This document shows, one piece after another, positions 11,096 to 23,300 of a DNA stretch of 64,000 bases. Position 1 is the first letter of the stretch; each line of letters opens with the position of its first letter. The DNA lies in contig VZSF01007786.1 in NCBI GenBank assembly GCA_013398295.1, forward strand, positions 275,801-339,800, written 5' to 3'. Source of the stretch: Chionis minor. Its lineage: Eukaryota; Chordata; Aves; Charadriiformes; Chionididae. A program made the position numbers and the translations under genes. The notes under the pieces are model-generated. The model saw only the letters and a program-made list of their open reading frames with translations, was not told where the DNA came from and ran no database searches.

Positions 11096-12117
11096 ATGGT
11101 TAAAATCCACAACTATCATAGCCATAAACTATCCTTTAATGGCTCAGATGCCATCTTCTGCTTTCAGTGCTCTGCCAGGGCTGGGAAAGCCTGCTGGCCT
11201 CCACTGCTGATAGGCTCCCTTTTTTAGATGAGTAAAGAGGATAAGGGAATTGAGCCAGTACATTTAAGAAAATTGAGCTTGGAGATACCAGTTTTTCCCA
11301 GTTCTGACAACTGTAAACACTGCCTGCCTGTACACACACACCACTCCAGAAGGCACCGTGTTGAAAGCAGTGGGCACAGGAGGGCTTTCTGCAGGGAGGC
11401 TGGGATGGATCCATTATCCACCCAGCCAGGTCACAAGGAGGTGGGATCTGGGTTCTGTTTTCCATCCATGGGATTTCCTCCCAAATCCACACCCAGCTCT
11501 CGGGCTGAATTTGTGTCTGCCCAGAGCTGAGATCTACAGTTACAGCAGCAGGAGCAAAAGACCCACCAGATAATTCCACTACAAGGAAGCTGTGCTAACT
11601 ATACTCAAAGCTGTCTTGGGATAATTTTGCCCTATATGCCCTAAATACCAACTCTGTGTCAGAGCAGCTGCCATTCCTTTTAATTTTTTTCTTTTAGTAA
11701 AGATCACTGTTTTGATTTTTTGCTGTGGTGAAGAAGGGATTTCCCAGCCACAATAAGGGCCAGTGCTCCTGTAGATGAGCTTTTCCCAGCTACTCGCATC
11801 TCTGCATGTACCAACAAGAAAAGCTATTTACAAATCATTACTTCTCGAGCCCTGTCTCCCTCCCCAGGGAGCAAAGCAGCAGGACACATCCTTCCAAGGA
11901 GAAAGGGGGGGTGTCTGAGCCACCATGAGAAGATCTTCCTCCTGGCTCACTTGTGTCCTAGGAGAGGTAGTTCCCCCTCCCAGAAGCCAGTTTTAAGTAA
12001 GCACTTTGTGCAAATGAGGTTCAAATGGTTCAAGAGTGGGTTAAACTCGCTGAGCTCACCCACCCCATCAGTCCCTGGGTTGGGGACGCTTCCGATGCTT
12101 CCACTTGCACATGACAA

Positions 12118-12242
12118 GACCAAGTTGGATGGGGCTTGGAGCAACCTGGTCTAGTGGGAGGTGTCCCTGCCCATGGCAGGGGGGTTGGGACAAGATGGTC
12201 TTTAAGGTCCCTTCCAACCCAGACTGTTCTATGATTCTATGA
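12118..12242 (+). mobile_element. CR1 LINE tail fragment
   Basis: A short plus-oriented CR1 3' end: TTGGATGGGGCTTGGAGCAA, CCTGGTCTAGTGGGAGGTGT and a tail TTCTATGATTCTATGA. Confidence 0.9.
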
Positions 12243-14455
12243 CATGGATGTGCCTGGCCATGGGGCACAACTGTCCCACTGCTGAATCCCTGCCTGTTCA
12301 TGGGCAAAGGAGGTCCCAGCAAAGGTTAACAATGCTGAGACAGGAGTTAGGGATGTATTGCAGGTGCTGTCGATTGCTCCTGGACATTTGAAAGCTGCTG
12401 CATCCCCTCAAAGCCCCACCAGGAAAGTACCACATCTTTATTTTCCTCAGCAGGCACCACTGAAGAGACTTGCTCTTATTCAGGGCTGTCTGTGCCAGCT
12501 CACAAATAATAGCTTAGACTAATTCATTTTAGAAACCTTTATGGGTTTGGAGCAGAGCAAGTTGCTTAAACGAGCCCAGTAATCAACCTCATCAATGATC
12601 AACCACTGACTGATGGGAATAATAATAGCAGCCTTTACTGTCTGTATTCTCCCTCCTCACAGCAGACCCGAGCTACCAACCACTGAGCAAGGACTGACCT
12701 ACGGCTGGGACCTCACAGGAGGAGAAAAACAGAGCTCAGGAGGGCTGAAAGTGGGTGCTGGGGCCAGCAGGCACGTAGCATCCCTGGGACCCTGCTGGGA
12801 TGGGGCTCGGACTCCCCGGACAGCCAAGGGGTTCCCACGAACCGAGTCTGGAGCATTTGCTTTTCCTGTGCTTGTGTGGTGTCGTTGCGAAGCAGCAGTT
12901 CCCCAGTGGGTGTTTTGAAACAGAAAAAGGCTTGGGCTTTTGATGTCTCTGCTTTCCTTCCCATCCTGGTCTACCAGGGCTATGAAAAAAACCTCCCTGT
13001 CAATAGATTTGTCCCATTTTTTGACATATGCGTGCTGCAGTGAAATAGGCTTTTTTCCCCATCAAAATGCTGTAGTCCCAGCCTTTCCAGTTGATTCCGG
13101 TCAGCACCCACTTGGTGTGGAGATGCCAGAGATGCTGGTTTTTACAGCATCAGTGCGGTTTAACCCCTGCCAGCCCCTGCGCAAATTCAGCGTGACGCAC
13201 ATGGGACTTGTACTGCTCCATGCTCCCAGCCCTTGGGAGCAGTGGGGCGGCTTCCGATCCACACTTATCCCTGCGTGAGGCAAGGAGGAAAGAGAAATCC
13301 TTAGCTTGTTTAATGAGGTGTGCTCACATCTGGGAGTAACACGTAGCAAGTAGCTACAGCCGTGGATGGATGTCCTGTTGAAGCAGGAGGGAACATCTTC
13401 AGAGTCACCAAACCACCGTGTAGGTGAGAGGTGGGATTGCAGACAGTGGGGTTGCCGTCAAAGCCACCTGCCACCCCCAGATGGGCATCTTCAACACAAA
13501 AGCTCTGCTGGACTCCAGGCAATGCCACCCTAAAGAGGGCCAGTGGGGAGTTTACTGATAGGGGGTCAGCAGCCTCACTGCCTCCCAGGAAGGCAACTTT
13601 GGCAAGGCATGAAAAAAACTGCTTCTTTTTCTTCTGAAGAATTAAAAAATGCCCCTTGTTCGTGCAAAACTCGACTCCACCCTGGCTCCGGCGACTCATT
13701 CTGTTGCTACAACAACTAATACTACAGAAGTAATAAGGCAAGAGTGGAGTTTTTCCAAGGGCTGGATTTGCATTAAGATGCTAAAACCAACACATTCTTG
13801 GCCAAGTGAAGAACTGGGGAGGAGAAAAGCCAAAATTGTCCTAGCACGGTGCTTTTTGCAGGGCTCAGGCAATCTCTGCTTGCTGGGGCAAAACATCCCA
13901 AACCTGTGTGTTGGGCAGATGCACAGCTCCTGCTCCCACCACCACGCTCTAACTTTTTTTTTCTCTCTTTATTTCTGAATTGGTGGGGTTTTAATGCACG
14001 TACCTTAATCCAAAAAACGTTTGTGTAGATGAGAAGCAAGAGCAAAGAACAAGGATGGTGGCACTCAGCAGGATTCTGCAAAATCAGGGTATCCCATCGA
14101 CTCTGTGGTCTCCATCGTTTTAGGAACCCAATGAAGTGTTGTGTTTTCAAAAGTACTTGGGTGCTGCCAGTGGAAACAAGTCTAACCAAGGTGTCCTTTG
14201 CAGTGTTGGATGCTAAGAGGGACGAGTTGTCTCTTGCTGCAGGACACAGAGAATTATTTGACAATCTCTATTAAATTGTAACGAAACATTTTAGATGGCA
14301 TCATACACCTACTCCAACCTTACATGCATGAAGGCAGAATAGCTGAAGGCTGTGAAGTACTCCTCTTATAAGCTCACCTGCCCCATCGTTACGTGTAGGG
14401 GTCCGTTTTGACATAGAAAAAAGCTCTATATGTAAAAAACAACAACAGCTAATAA

Positions 14456-14470
14456 ATATATATATATATT
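14456..14470. repeat. (AT)n microsatellite
   Basis: A short uninterrupted run of alternating A and T. Confidence 0.85.
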
Positions 14471-15822
14471 TACTGATGGGGCTGTACAGGTCTGAGCTGC
14501 AACCTGTGGGCCAGCTGAGGGTTTAGATACTACAAAACACAGCTAAGCTTCCTGACCCCAGGGCAGCTGCTGTGAGAGCAGACGCTCACAGTGAATAAAG
14601 ACTTGAATAAAAACATCTTGGCACACGCTGTTATACCTTAATGAGCACAACCCCTTTCCCTGCCCAGCGCCGCCACCTGTGACTGCTTGCTGCACTCGGC
14701 AGAGCTGTTATCAGATCGGGGTGGCGTGTTTGCGGCAGCGGCTTTGAAGCAAAACCGACTGTCATCTCAAAGCAACTCTCTCAGCGCCGTTATCCTCTCG
14801 AAGGACATCAGTAAGACCTCAGCGAGCAACTGAGATTTTCCCCAGCTGGACCAGCACGTCATTTTTCACTTTTTTTTATTTTACTGATGTTGTAAAAGCT
14901 TCTTATAACGGGAACTTCATATTGCCTGAATATGGCGCATCCTTTCTGCAGCCTTTTCTGGATGCTGGAGGAACCGGCAATTCCCCTTGGCAATTCCTTT
15001 TGGCCACGGGAACCAAATCTCTACGATCAGCAGCCGCCTGTCTCCAAGGCTTATTTAGTCTAATCACATAGTCAAAGCCGGGGACTGGTCTCAGCCTTTC
15101 TTCATGGAATGCATGAGGAAGAACAGCTGAATCGAATTGGGAGTAGGTAGGAGGAGGAACTGGCACCGTTCGTCATGGGAAAAAATAAAAGTGCAAGAGG
15201 ACCTATGAAACCAGCTGTGCAGGATGCAAAGTTGGGTGTATGGCCCGTTGGATTCTGCAACAGGTGACAAAAGGACTGAAAATACTCTCAAATATATCTG
15301 GATTAGTTCAGAGGATTTCTTTTTTCCTTCCCAATGAGTTTCTCTTTCCTTAGTTATTAAACAGGAGACCCACTGGGAGGCAGATGTTTCTCCACTGGGA
15401 GGATGGAGGGCCTGTCGGTATTGCTGCAGGACTTGCTAGAGATATCCTACAGGCGCCGTGGGCTGTGTTTAGAGGAGCATTACCTCTTTAAAAGGCAATT
15501 TCCAGCGTGGTTCTAGAAAGTGATTTTGGTACCTAATCACAAAACTGGACATCGCGCATGGTGGCGTGCCCGGAGTGGAGAGCCTCACCTCGGCTCTGTC
15601 ACGGAGCTCGAGCACCAACAGCCCCTGCAAACCAGCTGGGCAGAGTATTTTATACCCCAGCGGTGTTCTCTTTTTTACATCAAAGTCTAAATGCAGGAGC
15701 AATGAGAGAAGACTTGACTCTGACCCAAAGAAACAAGAAACGAGCGGTAAATAAAGACCAGGAGATTGCCCTGCCAGGTGACGTCTGCGTGGCACAGGTT
15801 TATAGTTAGCAATGCAGTTTGT

Positions 15823-15828
15823 TTTATT
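15823..15828 (-). terminator. RNF165: Candidate distal poly(A) signal of RNF165
   Basis: An AATAAA on the minus strand, in the context ACTAATAAAACAAACTGCAT. It is the last such signal before sequence that no longer looks UTR-like. Confidence 0.35.
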
Positions 15829-16364
15829 AGTTATAAATAAAGTACAAAAAATCCACCAAAAGTGAATCTAAGCATTTACACAATTTCTAATGTCTTTTCA
15901 TTTCTTCAATGCACTATTGCTTTAATATTAATAATAAATATTTTTCTAGCTTTCTTCTATAAAATAGTCTATGTAGCAAAATGTTGCACAGCACAACAGA
16001 ACAGCAGTAGGAGTACAAAAAATGTGGGTGATCCTTTCACCGGCCCAGGTCATTAAAGGAGAGGGTTTTTTGCTCGCTCACCCCTTGTTTTACTGATCCC
16101 TTTTGCAGTGTCTTTGTCGGATGAGGAGGGGGGGGAAACAACCGACCCTGTCCCTGCATGGCTTAAAAACGCAGCTCCAGGCTACAGGGGGAGGAGTGTC
16201 GCAGAGCAGCAAGGGAAGAAGACACAGACAGGTTTTCAACCTAGGGTAAGGCAAAGTCAACAAAGCAGAGCAGCACCCTGAAGGGACGGAGAGAAAACTA
16301 TTCAGATACAGCCATTTTGTGCCTTCCTACCCCAAAAGAGACTTGCATCCAAAGGCTTTTTGGA

Positions 16365-16376
16365 GGGGGGGGGGGG
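16365..16376. repeat. G12 homopolymer
   Basis: Twelve consecutive G at the edge of the CpG-rich block. Confidence 0.95.
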
Positions 16377-16379
16377 TGT

Positions 16380-17070
16380 GTGGAAACGGAATGGGACGGC
16401 TGGTGGCTGAGCACGCACGTGGAACCCCGCATCCGTCCGCACGCGGCCGAGCACCTGCGCTGGCTGAGAGTGGTTATGGCTTAAAGCTTAAAATATTAAC
16501 AAGGGGGCTCCAACCCTCTTGCGAGGCTTGAGCACTTGATATTCAGGAGCCTTTTGGGGAGCAGGCAGTGCGTTGCGAGAGCGGGGCGGCCGGGGACGGG
16601 GATGCTTGGCCACGGCTGCGGGAGCTGGTCCCCTCCTTGGGGACAGGAGGGCTCCGGTGCAGGTCCCAGCTCTACAGCGGCTTAAAAAGCTCCAGGTTGA
16701 GGTTTCCCCCTTAACAGGGCGGGGTGAAACCCACTGATGAAGAAGACCATCGTTGAGGGCTCGTGCTCCACGCGCGTGCGGCAGCTGCGTTAAAGCAAAT
16801 TGCTCGTGGCCAGGTGTTGGAAAGAGACGCCGAATGGCTCCCGCGTCCATCCCAGCCCCTCTCAGCTAGACCAGGGCTTGGCCCTTAAAAATGGCAACGA
16901 ATCCCCCAGTTTTGTTGCCTTCAAGCGCAGGCTCAACCGATCGCCTCCTCCGGGCATCACGGTGGGGTGACACATGCAGCCAGAGCCCTAGCGTCACCAG
17001 CGGGCGGCGGGGACAGGGCGGCAGCGGGAATCCACCGAAAAGTTTTGGCTCGGCAGAGCGCCGTGGGGTC
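16380..17070. other. CpG-rich block
   Basis: CpG dinucleotides are dense here; for example about 11 fall in 85 bases around 16,385-16,470, including GCACGCGGCCGAGCACCTGC. The flanks on both sides are CpG-poor and AT-rich. No promoter motif or supported exon is seen. Confidence 0.6.
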
Positions 17071-17442
17071 GCCCTCAATGCACCAGGGCGCAGGTGAAAG
17101 GACCACCGTAGTTTGATTATGAGTGCAAATAATATTCATATACATGTGCTAAACACAGTCACTATATTGCAGTTTTCCACTATGTCACAGCATACAGAAT
17201 CAAAGGTTTGCATTTTTATGGAATGTATCCAAGGTAACAGCACCACAGTAATACAGTTTGTAATCACACACCCTGATTTTTTTCTTTTTTTTTTTTTTTT
17301 GACAAGATAAGCATTAACCCCCACATCCCATGTTTAATTTTTATTTTTTTTTAAGTACCGACGCATGCAAAGCATTCCATTCCCAGAAACAATGCAAAAA
17401 TGAGGTAATAGGAGTAATAAAAAAAATTAGTATTAATTTCTA

Positions 17443-17451
17443 AATAAATAA
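17443..17451 (-). promoter_or_regulatory. AU-rich element nonamer
   Basis: The minus strand reads TTATTTATT, the classical mRNA-decay nonamer, inside an AT-rich stretch. It has meaning only if the long RNF165 3' UTR is transcribed. Confidence 0.35.
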
Positions 17452-18182
17452 ATTATAATTAAAAATGCAAAAAACAACTATAAAAATAATTAAATAAGAA
17501 CCCACAATATCTACAAGTTAGTCATAAATTATGATTGTTAAATATAAGGCATTTAAACTCACAAAACCCTGTAAACTATCAATGTTTTGTTCCTAGAGAT
17601 TTTTTTGTGGTTTGTTTCCATTTATTTTTTTTTTTAGACTCACCCTATTGTCGCAACCTACTCGTACAAATTATTTAAACGCAAAGGAACCTGACACACC
17701 GATGCAACTCCAGACGCTGTAAGTTCGCACGCACCTCGGGATCAGTCACTCACACGAGACCACGGGAGTTTGGTGCTTTTCTTCACCAAGGTTTTTTTGT
17801 TTTGTTTTTTTAAAAACTGTGCTTGTTCATTAGGCAAATAGTAATACTTTCGCATAGGCTTTAAGAAAACTTGCGGTTTGGAAGCGCTCCTCCTTCTCTC
17901 CCTGCTGGGCCAGGGTCCAATTCGCCCTGTTCCTCTGCCTTTTTCAATCCCCAGCTCACACCTGGACAGACCAGACCGGCTTACAGTGTGTTTTACCAGT
18001 AAAACTTTGCTTTGCTTGTCCGTATTATTAGTAATATTAGTATTATTTTTAATGCTGCTTCAATCTGCTGCTGCTGGAGCAAGCCCCATAGGGTATTGGT
18101 GGACCACCCCTTGACCCATGGACATTAGGGCTGGGACCACCACATCCCCCAAGAAGCCATTGTTTGCGCTGGGTGGTGAATA

Positions 18183-18410
18183 TATCATAGAATCAGAGAA
18201 TGGTTTGGGTGGGAAGGGACATTTAAAGCCCATCTAGTCCAACCCCCTGCCATGAGCAGGGACATCTTCAACTAGACCAGGTTGCTCAGAGCCCCGTCCA
18301 ACCTGACCTGAAATGTTTCCAGGGATGGGGCATCTCCCACCTCTCTGGGCAACCTGGGCCAGTGTCTCACCACCCTCAGCATAAAGTTTCTTCCCTGTAT
18401 CACCCTTACA
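18183..18410 (-). mobile_element. CR1 LINE, 3' fragment
   Basis: The plus strand begins ATCATAGAATCAGAGAATGG, then CCCATCTAGTCCAACCCCCT and GACCAGGTTGCTCAGAGCCC, an antisense CR1 tail. Resemblance fades after about 18,400. It lies within the long-form RNF165 3' UTR, in the same orientation as that gene. Confidence 0.88.
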
Positions 18411-18768
18411 TGCCACCATGTGTCCTCCTCCACTCCATCCTACCGGCATGGGCACAGCAGGAGAGGGGCTCCTGCATCCTTGCACCCTGCAGCTCTCCCC
18501 GCTTTCCCTCCCTTCTCCAGCTGGGAATAAAAAAAATCTCTGGGGTACCTCCGAGGTTGAGATTTTCCAATTACAGCTCATGGGAATCCCTCAATCTCTC
18601 CAAAGATAATTTATGATTGTTTCTACTTGGAGAGCATCGCTTGGCTCCAACGAAACAGGATGCTCAGGGGAGCCAGAAATCATCCCTGCCACATCAGCAT
18701 TTTCAATATATAACATTCCCGAGTAATTCCCCTTGCTCCTCAGCATTTTTTCTTTTGCTTCCCTAGGG

Positions 18769-18804
18769 AAAAAAAAAAAAGTCTTTTTTTTTTTAAAAAA
18801 AAAG
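18769..18804. repeat. A12 ... T11A10 low-complexity tract
   Basis: A run of 12 A, then GTC, then 11 T directly followed by 10 A, which forms a perfect A/T palindrome. Confidence 0.9.
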
Positions 18805-19549
18805 AAGAAAAAGAAAGGTTTTGGTTGTGAATACCGGTTCTCTGGAGGGTCTTCAGCTCGGTCTCTACAGTTGAGGTCTCTGTTTCAGGGGGAGCTTGGC
18901 TCGCAACAGCTCACTCCTTCAGGGACTACTTCCTGATTCTGTTTTGAGCATTAATGCTATTAGATTTGATCTGAACAACCACCTCATTCTCCATACGGAT
19001 ACAGCCCGAGACGTGCATTCACCCACACGCTGGCGGAGGTGCATGTGCTTTGACGCAGGGTTACTACCCAGACCCTCCCAAAAGCAGAAGACCCCCTTCC
19101 AACCTGCCACCTCCCCTGCCTCGCACCGAAATGCTCACAGCCTCAGCAGTGCCTTGTGAGCGTTGACTTTTCCCCCGTCCTCTCATCAGAGACGCTTTTG
19201 GGTGGAAGAGGAGTCACCAGCGTGCGTCCCTCAGCACCTCTCCAGCGTTATTGTACCCCAAAACACGACTACAGGCACTGACTCTAGTAACCACCATTTT
19301 GGACCGGTGCCGGCAGCAGATGCTCAAGCCAACCAGCCTCACAGCTGGCAGGAGAAAGCATCGTGGACAACGGCAATCACGAAGACAGCCCTTCCCTGGA
19401 TTTTGACATGCCAAGCTACTTTGTTAAGGTACGGAAAGCAAGGAAACAGCATCTACTCCAATATTGTCCCCCTACGGAAAGCGTCCAGCACCAGCAGATA
19501 AGCAGGAACGAAGCTTCTCCATATTGCTTCATTCATTTCACTCCCAATT

Positions 19550-19561
19550 TTTATTTTTATT
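19550..19561 (-). terminator. RNF165: Proximal poly(A) signal of RNF165, tandem
   Basis: Two adjacent AATAAA hexamers on the minus strand (plus-strand TTTATT at 19550 and 19556) lie about 680 nt after the stop. Confidence 0.45.
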
Positions 19562-19919
19562 AAGCTTCTCTAAATTTGCAACACACTGTAAACACAAGGA
19601 AAGGAAGCACACGCGGCTGAGGCAAAGAGCGCAACCCTTCTGACTGTAAACAGGATTTTGCTTTTTCACCTCTTCCCCCCCCTCCCCCGCCAAGGGTGGG
19701 AAAGATTCATCTCTTTATTCCCCATCTGCAATGTATTAATCAGGCACCAAAATAAGGAATCTATGAAAAAATATTTGGTGCAAATTAGGTAACAGCAACA
19801 TGTCCACCACAAGATGAGTAGGGCATCAAACACAACATTTCTTAAGCTAACATGCTCCAGCTGCCATCCATAGAAATAGCTAAAGGACCCCTAACATGTT
19901 TCTACGTATTTGAGAGGTA

Positions 19920-19927
19920 TATATACA
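19920..19927 (-). promoter_or_regulatory. Possible Pumilio response element
   Basis: The minus strand reads TGTATATA, which fits the Pumilio consensus TGTANATA. It lies about 305 nt after the RNF165 stop, inside even the short 3' UTR. An 8-mer can occur by chance. Confidence 0.3.
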
Positions 19928-20231
19928 ATCCTCATGAAATGCAGGATTGACAGGCCAGACTACCACAACTAGTTCCTTCATGTTCAACACTAAATCTTCT
20001 GCAGCACGGGGTCTCTGAGCTCCGGGAATGCCAGCTCCCTTTCACCGGGCCCGTATCCTGCGTATGTGCAATATCTCCTACTGCTAGATATTGTACCGCC
20101 ACCTCCTCCTCCTCCCTAACGTGCCTGCAGACTTTTCCTCTCAATCAAATGGCTCAGAAGGCAAAAAATTTGCTGCAAGGGTTTATGGCCATACGACCTG
20201 GTAAGGAAAATGGTGTGTCCAGCCAGTCCTT

Positions 20232-20349
20232 TCAGCTGTCCGAGCCGAGCTGTGTTTCAATGTCCACCCTGCAGATCGGGCACTTCTTGCTGGTGGCCAG
20301 CCACTGGTCCACGCACACTTGGTGGAAGAGATGCATACAGGGCAACCGC
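20232..20349 (-). CDS. RNF165: RNF165 terminal coding exon, RING part 2 and stop
   Basis: After the acceptor TCTCTGCAG, 118 nt encode [38 protein letters not shown] and a TGA stop (plus-strand 20232-20234). It supplies six of the eight zinc ligands. The residue after the conserved ligand H300 region reads HQVCVDQW, typical of Arkadia-type RINGs. Confidence 0.96.
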
Positions 20350-23300
20350 CTGCAGAGAGAGAAGTACCACCCCGTTAGGATGGAGGAGGTCCAGGGGACC
20401 AAGAAAAGACAGAAAGCAGCAGCCAAGACTCCTTCAAACATGGGGGAAGCACCAAGGTAGTGACACCAGTGCTACCTACATCCTACAGCCTTCCTCAGCC
20501 ACGCCAGCTCACACAGGGCAGTAGGTCAGAGATGGTGCCATTTTGGTCAAAAGACTTTTAAAATACCCCACACCCTCCTAAACTGGGTTGTTCCAGTTAC
20601 TAATTGCCCTGACTGCTGCTTTTTAACCTTTCAAGGAGTATTTGGTTTTACCCAAAAGCCTCTTGGTTCTCCATTGTTGCAGCTCATTAACAGGCAGGTG
20701 GGTCCCCACTGCTCCCAAGTCTGGTGTGCCCCAGGAATGTGGTTGCTTTTCACCTACATCACCTTGGTCATCTCTTCACTCACCCTTGTGAGCTGGAGGG
20801 ACCCTGAACCACAAGGATCAGAGTTTTTCTTGATGGTTTAAAGCAATTAAACGGTGAGGAGCCAGACCAGGTGCAGCTGCACTGCTCACCTGCAGCTCCT
20901 TCAGCCATGGTAACTCAGCTCCTTGCTATTCCTTGTCCCCATCCTCTGTCACAAGCAGAGATTTGACCCAGCCAAGAGCCTGGGCCTTTGTTGTTGGCTC
21001 ACGACGGCTCCCTGTGACCATGCGGGTGGAGTAATCTCAGTTATTCTACAATAAAGCAGCTCCGTCCTGGCCACAAGCCAAACTCCCCTGGACTTCACGT
21101 CCACACTCATTTTGTCATACTTGTTCATCTGTCAAGTTCATACATTGACATCCCTGAGCTCCAGGTGGCTGTCTGAGACCTGGGACCCATCTTTCTCTGA
21201 CACTTGCCACCTGGCCCATTGGCACAGCCTTGAAGCAGGTGATCCAAACTCCGGAGATACTATAAAAACCTGGCCCTCCTGCTGCTGCAGAGCTCCTCCC
21301 ATCTACAGTTGATACCAACATCCATCTAAATAGCATTTGGTTTCCCAGACCCTGCAACAGCCCAAGTGAGTTTGTCAGGGCAAGAACAGGGACAACCACA
21401 CCGATGCACGGAGACATTAATCCAAATAGACACAACTCAGATGGCATAAAGAGGCAGAGGAGCAGATGGAAGGATCGTACCTGACGTCTTCTCCATCTTC
21501 AAGCATGGACAGACAGATTGTGCATTTCTCGTCAGTGTCCGACTCCTCTCCATCCTCTTGCTCAGCTTTGCCCTCCTGCGGTCTTCTCTGCAGCAAGGTT
21601 AAAGACGTGATTTGGTTAGGACCTGACCTTCTAATGCTCTTCCAAGCCTGGGTAGTTGCAGGAAGACAAATAATAAGAACTTCTTCTATCAGCCAGATCC
21701 TCCAGCTTGGGAAAGCCAGCCCAGCCAAAATAGCCACCAACATGCTGCTGGTCAGCCCATCTCCTCCTGGGGGTGGTAGCAGGGCCTCAAGGAGCAGCTT
21801 GTCCTCTGCTGCCTTAACACAGACCCTATCACCTCCTCCATCCTCCTTGCAGTAGGGATGGCCCCATAATCTCCTTTTGTGAAGGCTTCTCCTGGAAACC
21901 CCAAAGCATGTGGGGCCACCACTGCCAGGAAGGGTGACCACTGTGCCTTGTGACAGCTTGGCTACCGGCCCAGCCCCACACTGTGCCATGGGGCAGTGCT
22001 TAGTCTGTCAGCTCTCCCCTCATCTCTTCCCCCCGTGCATCCATTACTATCAATATAATTTTTCTGAATCCACTGGAGGTGCGGTCAGAGATAAGCGCAG
22101 CAGGAGTTGACTCACTTCCAACTCTGGCAATGCAATGTCCCTACTTGTTACTGCCCAGCTGGGAATGACCAACATGTGAAATTACTATGCAAACAAGCAT
22201 TTTTCCCATTTTCTATTTAGCACGACCCAAAAAAAAAAAAAAAGGCACCCATTTCCTCCTGGGCAGGAGATCAGCTCCAACAGAGGAGACACCTCTTGCA
22301 AAACGAGGGGAGGATCAGCTCCCCCAAGCCATGGAGCCAGCACCCTCACAGCAGGGTGCGTGGGCAGCGCCGCTTCCATGCAAAATGGGGTGGGTTTGCA
22401 TGCACGAAGCCCCCTTTGGTGTGTGCACTTTCTTACCAGGTGCGGACAGGGGGGAAATTGCACCCGCTGGGTGGGAGAAGGTTGAGACCCTTTTGAAAAT
22501 TTGGCCCGCAGCTTCCTAGCCTAGAAGTGAGAAACAGCCAGCTGAGCTACACCACCGCTTCAGCCCAGGACCCCCACAAGATATTAAAGCACCGATTCTG
22601 GATTTTACATTCCTCCCTCATTTCGAGGAATATTGATGGTGCCAGTTAGCCAGCCCTGAGGACTGCGACCCACCAAAGTCTTTCCTTCTGTCCGCTCCGT
22701 GCCCACAACCCTTGGCCAAATGAGAGGGGCTGGCAGCCATGCCATGGCTTTGGGGTTCTCACCTTCTTATACTTGTGGGGGAAGGTGAACCTCTCAATGG
22801 TGTTCTGGACTGCGCCCCGGCTCACGCTGCCCAACCTGTCCTCCAGCTGCAGCAGCTCCTGCGACAGAGGAACAGCAGCAAAGCACCATCAGCGTTGCTC
22901 CTGGGGCATGAGGTCCCACCACCCCACCCTACCTGCTGGGGACCGAGGCTCCCTCCTGTCCTTTCCATGGTGGAAATGTCCATCAAACTCAAACCGGTCT
23001 TTCTTTGATGATGGATCTCAGCCCTGGCTCTTGGACCAGTAATTAAGGATCCAAAGCAGAGAGCTGGATATCCAGTATTTCAGAAATCAGGGTGGAATTT
23101 GATCTCTGTTTGACAAGCTGGGAAACAAAACCCTGCAGAACTGGAACACTTTGCTCACAGACGTGAAGGGAGCCAGAGTCAATCCAAGCCAGACCCAGGC
23201 ACTCTGGAGTAAACCATCCCTCACCAAACCCACTCAACCCCTTCGCCTCCAGTTATTACTAAAATTGTTGCAAGACTCAGTGCAACTGCCTTGCCACAAA

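Larger units (their letters stand above)
11096..15805. other. Intergenic region between convergent LOXHD1 and RNF165
   Basis: No exon, promoter or RNA gene is supported here. It contains a CR1 tail scrap at 12118-12242 and an AT microsatellite at 14456-14470. The longest open frames lack splice context, family resemblance or codon bias. The true boundary with RNF165 depends on which poly(A) site that gene uses. Confidence 0.6.
15806..20231 (-). other. RNF165: RNF165 3' UTR, inferred maximum extent
   Basis: No minus-strand poly(A) signal lies close to the stop. The first clear hexamers are a pair at 19550-19561, giving a UTR of about 690 nt. A second signal at 15823-15828 would give about 4.4 kb. 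Long UTRs are common for this ligase family. The span includes a CR1 fragment (18183-18410), an AT-rich block with an AU-rich element (about 17,100-17,880) and a CpG-rich block (about 16,380-17,070). The extent is inference from sequence alone. Confidence 0.4.

Noticed and set aside
16488..16850. Minus-strand 120-codon frame in the CpG-rich block
   Set aside because: Arg/Pro/Ala-rich composition expected from CpG-rich DNA; no homology or splice context.
21417..21989. Minus-strand 190-codon frame reading through the RNF165 RING exon as one gene
   Set aside because: Only 21481-21587 is coding. The rest is intron: the frame loses Arkadia similarity exactly at the AG acceptor and GT donor.
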